Assembly (NCBI GenBank): GCA_020650975.1
Contig: JAIPMN010005330.1
Location: 1 to 32,712, forward strand
DNA length: 32,712 nt
Source: Apostichopus californicus
Lineage: Eukaryota > Echinodermata > Holothuroidea > Aspidochirotida > Stichopodidae
Direction: 5' to 3'
Part shown: piece after piece, positions 30,001-32,712 of the stretch
Numbering within the stretch: position 1 is the stretch's first letter
How the letters are laid out: each line of letters begins with the position of its first letter
Notes under the pieces: generated by a model
The model's input: only the letters and a program-made list of their open reading frames with translations
The model's database searches: none
What the model was told of the DNA's origin: nothing
Translations under genes and position numbers: made by a program

Positions 30001-32712
30001 AGTTGCCAAGGAATATTGTTTGGGAAGTTGGGTCTAAAAATATCGCAATTATTGATACGAGTTCTAGGAGATGAGCATATTGTTAGCTTAAAGATGATGC
30101 CATCCTTACTGCTACCAGGTTTTGTGGCTTAAGTTACACTTTCATTCCACTGTCATTCTTGTATGGTCATTTTAAAGTGCATGAATCACAAAACCGAGAT
30201 TGTTTGTGAAACTTATTCTGGGGTATTGAATTAGACACGACTGAACGCTTTGTACCAACCATCTGTATCGTTTCTCCTCGGAACCGTTGCAGGTCAGTTC
30301 CTCGGCCGTGCCAAACGCCGCTCCTCCCGCACGCAGAAAGACGGTGAGAAAGGCCACCAGGAAGCGAAGACGCAAACCGGGGCCGAAGAAGAAGAGAAAG
30401 ACCACAAAGAGGAAGACCACGCAGAAAACCAACAAAGCAAAGGGAAAAAAGAGGAAAACAACTCGAAAGAGGAAGAGGAAAACGAGGAGACAGAAGGGCG
30501 GCAGGAAAAAGGCCCGAACAGCTAAGTCAGTCTTGCCCATTACGCCAAAAGCTAGACTGGCAGGAAAATTAGGTCTCTGCAAACCAAGAGTCGGGAGTGT
30601 GATTCCTGCACGCAAAGGTGGATCGTACGACAACTCCCTGGGTGCCCTCCGATCTCGCATAGGACTGGCGCCGCTCTCCCTGCGAGGAGACCAGTACGCT
30701 TTAGAGGACATTGCGTGAGTAGTTTAGTGTTTTTGTTTCTTGGGGGGTTTCATTTCTTGAAAAAATAATATCTCATGAGGGGGAAGGATAGACCTTATAG
30801 TGCTAGTATTGAGCAAGATAACTTGGGCTGTCAGGATAGGTATCAGGGGGTTCATGCTGATAGCAGAATAAATATCTAGATTATTTTGAGGAAAATTTTT
30901 AAGGAAGCTTCATGCATTTCTTTGTAGTATTCTTTCTTGATACTATGAATGTTTTGTATGCATGTGTCAAATTTTGACAATCTTGTTAACCATCTTTTTT
31001 TTCTCTCTCCAGGGATGAGGCTGGTCCTGTGGCCGTACCCAGAATATCTTCAGTATTGAGAGGGTAAGTCTATTTGCAATACTGATGATATTTGTCAATT
31101 ATGGACTTTGTAAGTGATCATACGCCTTGGGTGTTAATTTCAAAGCAGCACACATCAGCTCAAGAAATCTTGCTAAAGTGAAATCCTGAAATCAGAGAAA
31201 TATTCTGGAGCAAAAAAAAACAGACGAAATCAAACTTTGATTTATTTGACTGTAATATTTCTGTATTGTGTCATAAGATAGTCTTGTAAAATGTTGTTAT
31301 TGAAAATAGATGTGCTGAAAAATGCTAGTAGAAAGATACATGAAGAAGCATTAGAGTTTCCTTAAATTTGCACCAACTTGTAAAATTCTGTCTCTTTTCA
31401 TGTTTGGTGTGCTTTGTTTGCTTTGTTTGCTGTTTATTGTTCCCAGCACCAAGTTGGACTTTCTGTCAATTTTGCTGAATCCCTTTTCTGCAACCTAAAG
31501 ATTCTAACTTAGTAAATATGCCTTTGTAACTGACAGTTTTACCCAGTGTGAGTTTTTGCAGCATATATGAAAGCCCCCAATTTTCCCCACATTTGCTGCA
31601 AAGATCCGTACTAAACGTTTTGTTTGTAAAAGATATGCACAGGGAAAAAAATGTCTTATGTTCATGAAAATGCATTTACTTTCGGATATACACTTCAATT
31701 TATTCCTACTCTGATAGTTAATTCGATAAAAGAAAACCATTTTGGAGGTAGGTTTGTCGTTTATTTGACAGAGTTATTTTAGTCTCTTGTCCTAGGTTGG
31801 TTAAGCTTCATTTATATGACAATGTTATTCATTTTCTGGTCTCTAGTCCTAGGTTGGTTAAGCTTCATTTATATGACAATGTTATTCATTTCTAGTCTCT
31901 AGTCCTAGGTTGGTGACGCTTCATTTATATGACAATGTTATTCATTTCTGGTCTCTAGTCCTAGGTTGGTAAAGCTTCATTTATATGACAATGTTATTCA
32001 TTTCTGGTCTCTAGTCCTAGGTTGGTTAAGCTTCATTTACATGACAATGTTATTCATTTCTGGTCTCTAGTCCTAGGTTGGTTAAGCTTCATTTATATGA
32101 TAATGTTATTCATTTCTGGTCTCTAGTCCTAGGTTGGTAAAGCTTCATTTATATGACAATGTTATTCATTTCTGGTCTCTAGTCCTAGGTTGGTAAAGCT
32201 TCATTTATATGATAATGTTATTCATTTCTGGTCTCTAGTCCTAGGTTGGTTAAGCTTCATTTATATGACAATGTTATTCATTTCTGGTCTCTAGTCCTAG
32301 GTTGGTAAAGCTTCATTTATATGACAATGTAATTCATTTCTAGTCTCTTGTCCTAGGTTGGTAAAGCTTCATTTATATGACAATGTTATTCATTTCTGGT
32401 CTCTAGTCCTAGGTTGGTAAAGCTTCATTTATATGACAATGTTATTCATTTCTGGTCTCTAGTCCTAGGTTGGTTAAGCTTCATTTATATGACAATGTTA
32501 TTCATTTCTGGTCTCTAGTCCTAGGTTGGTTAAGCTTCATTTATTTGACAATGTTATTCATTTCTGGTCTCTAGTCCTAGGTTGGTAAAGCTTCATTTAT
32601 ATGACAATGTTATTCATTTCTGGTCTCTAGTCCTAGGTTGGTAAAGCCCGTAGAGCCAGCATCAAGTCCTCTTGACCTCCTCAGTAGCATCCTGGCCGGT
32701 CAGGATCTTCTC
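24058..32712 (+). CDS. PHRF1: PHRF1, PHD and RING finger protein (partial, 5' part)
   Basis: Eight coding exons: 24058-24199, 24813-25057, 26830-26976, 28224-28368, 29360-29511, 30293-30714, 31013-31063 and 32631 to the window edge. All junction phases agree and give 462 residues, still open. Order: a very acidic N-terminus (about 48-96); a RING at 97-137 (Cys97, Cys100, Cys115, His117, Cys120, Cys123, Cys134, Asp137, with CPVD as last pair); a PHD at 177-221 (Cys177, 180, 192, 195, His200, Cys203, 218, 221); a Lys/Arg-rich tract in exon 6; then GLAPLSLRGDQYALED; and at the edge DLLSSILAGQDLL, the conserved motif that follows in human PHRF1. PHRF1 is a nuclear E3 ubiquitin ligase whose distant C-terminus binds the phosphorylated RNA polymerase II tail; that part is outside. 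ATG 24058 may not be the true start, as the frame stays open to the acceptor. Confidence 0.95.
25350..25640. repeat. Dispersed repeat, copy 2, with hammerhead-like core
   Basis: Related to 20100-20520, with the same ordered blocks and a purine-rich AGAAAGAAAGAAAC tract. On the minus strand 25446-25411 it contains GATCCTGCTGGGATC followed by GAAACGTCAGGC, similar to the ends of Penelope-like retroelements. It lies in PHRF1 intron 2. Confidence 0.5.
25411..25446 (-). ncRNA. Decayed hammerhead-ribozyme-like motif
   Basis: Read on the minus strand: GCCT, then TTGAA where CUGAUGA would be expected, a stem GATCC-TGCT-GGATC, then CGAAAC-GTC, then AGGC. GCCT and AGGC can pair as stem I, and the GAAA core and GUC cleavage triplet are present. 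The CUGAUGA core is damaged, so cleavage is unlikely. Such motifs occur in Penelope-like elements. Confidence 0.35.
25910..26209. mobile_element. Short DNA transposon, 300 bp, CAGGGATGTG termini
   Basis: The left end CAGGGATGTGG and right end CACATCCCTG are inverted repeats. ATTCTG occurs directly before (25904-25909) and after (26210-26215). The termini look like hAT, but a 6-base duplication is short for that group, and the related copy near 18085 also has ATTCTG after TCCCTG, so it may belong to the element. It lies in PHRF1 intron 2. Inside are repeated GCCCAGCACT blocks. Confidence 0.7.
27711..28047. mobile_element. Non-autonomous hAT-type element, 337 bp, intact copy
   Basis: The left end CAAGGGCGTAGGAACC and right end CCTTCCTAAGCCACTG match the element at 22071-22344. 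The target duplication is worn (GAAATCAT against GAAAAAAA). Inside, a phrase beginning CACCAAATTGCATCT occurs twice, near 27857 and 27930. It lies in PHRF1 intron 3. Confidence 0.8.
28937..29230 (-). mobile_element. LINE 3' end fragment (reverse transcriptase C-terminus)
   Basis: On the minus strand, about 29045-29200 encodes STYGERCFARSAPQLWNTLP and then TFQKELKTFLF. This is the familiar C-terminal 'APxLWNxLP ... FKxxLKTxLF' segment of L2/CR1-type LINE proteins. An (ATT)n tail at about 28938-28951 marks the 3' end. An upstream stop and the short length show a dead, 5'-truncated copy. It lies in PHRF1 intron 4. Confidence 0.85.
31791..32647 (+). repeat. 56-bp minisatellite derived from a PHRF1 3' splice site
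   Basis: CCTAGGTTGG starts at 31791, 31848, 31904 and then every 56 bases to 32632: 15 full units and a last copy that runs into the coding exon. Each unit ends with the pyrimidine-rich CATTTCTGGTCTCTAG acceptor and starts with the first bases of the exon. The main variants are GGTTAAG and GGTAAAG, with one GGTGACG. The units at 31791 and 32352 have TCTCTTG instead of TCTCTAG before the repeat start. Confidence 0.96.

Noticed and set aside
30172-30711. 179-codon minus-strand ORF
   Set aside because: It lies opposite PHRF1 exon 6 and is open only because of the purine-rich Lys/Arg codons on the plus strand.

Overview
The window is animal nuclear DNA. It has AT-rich intergenic sequence, GT-AG introns of a few hundred to about 2,000 bases, LINE and SINE fragments, and many short DNA transposons. 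The repeats and the three recognisable genes suggest a marine invertebrate, perhaps a deuterostome such as an echinoderm. Species cannot be fixed from the sequence alone.

Layout. (1) 164-925: broken reverse transcriptase of a non-LTR retrotransposon, minus strand. (2) 1380-1757: tRNA-derived SINE. (3) 2693-3976: two-exon gene for an unrecognised secreted, cysteine-rich glycoprotein, plus strand. (4) 6591-14434: eight-exon KRR1, a small-subunit processome KH protein, minus strand, 356 residues. Its introns hold two short hAT-type elements, a SINE and local duplications. (5) 14984-15439: a GC-rich element of palindromic blocks with terminal inverted repeats and a target-site duplication. (6) 15834-16151: an uncertain signal-peptide ORF. 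(7) 18739-21146: three-exon Rieske [2Fe-2S] protein resembling RFESD, minus strand. (8) 24058 to the window end: the first part of PHRF1 (RING + PHD), plus strand, eight coding exons assembled and open at the right edge. Most introns, and the stretch before PHRF1, carry transposon copies. One copy contains a 135-base assembly gap.

The three named genes are unrelated housekeeping functions: ribosome assembly, a soluble iron-sulfur protein, and a transcription- or chromatin-linked ubiquitin ligase. They do not form a pathway.

The most unusual structures are two duplications that copy splice sites. In PHRF1 a minisatellite of about 56 bases, 15 units long, repeats the 3' splice site and first 16-17 bases of the last visible exon. 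In KRR1 a 102-base tandem duplication copies an exon end with its 5' splice site and keeps the reading frame. No new multi-gene system is evident.
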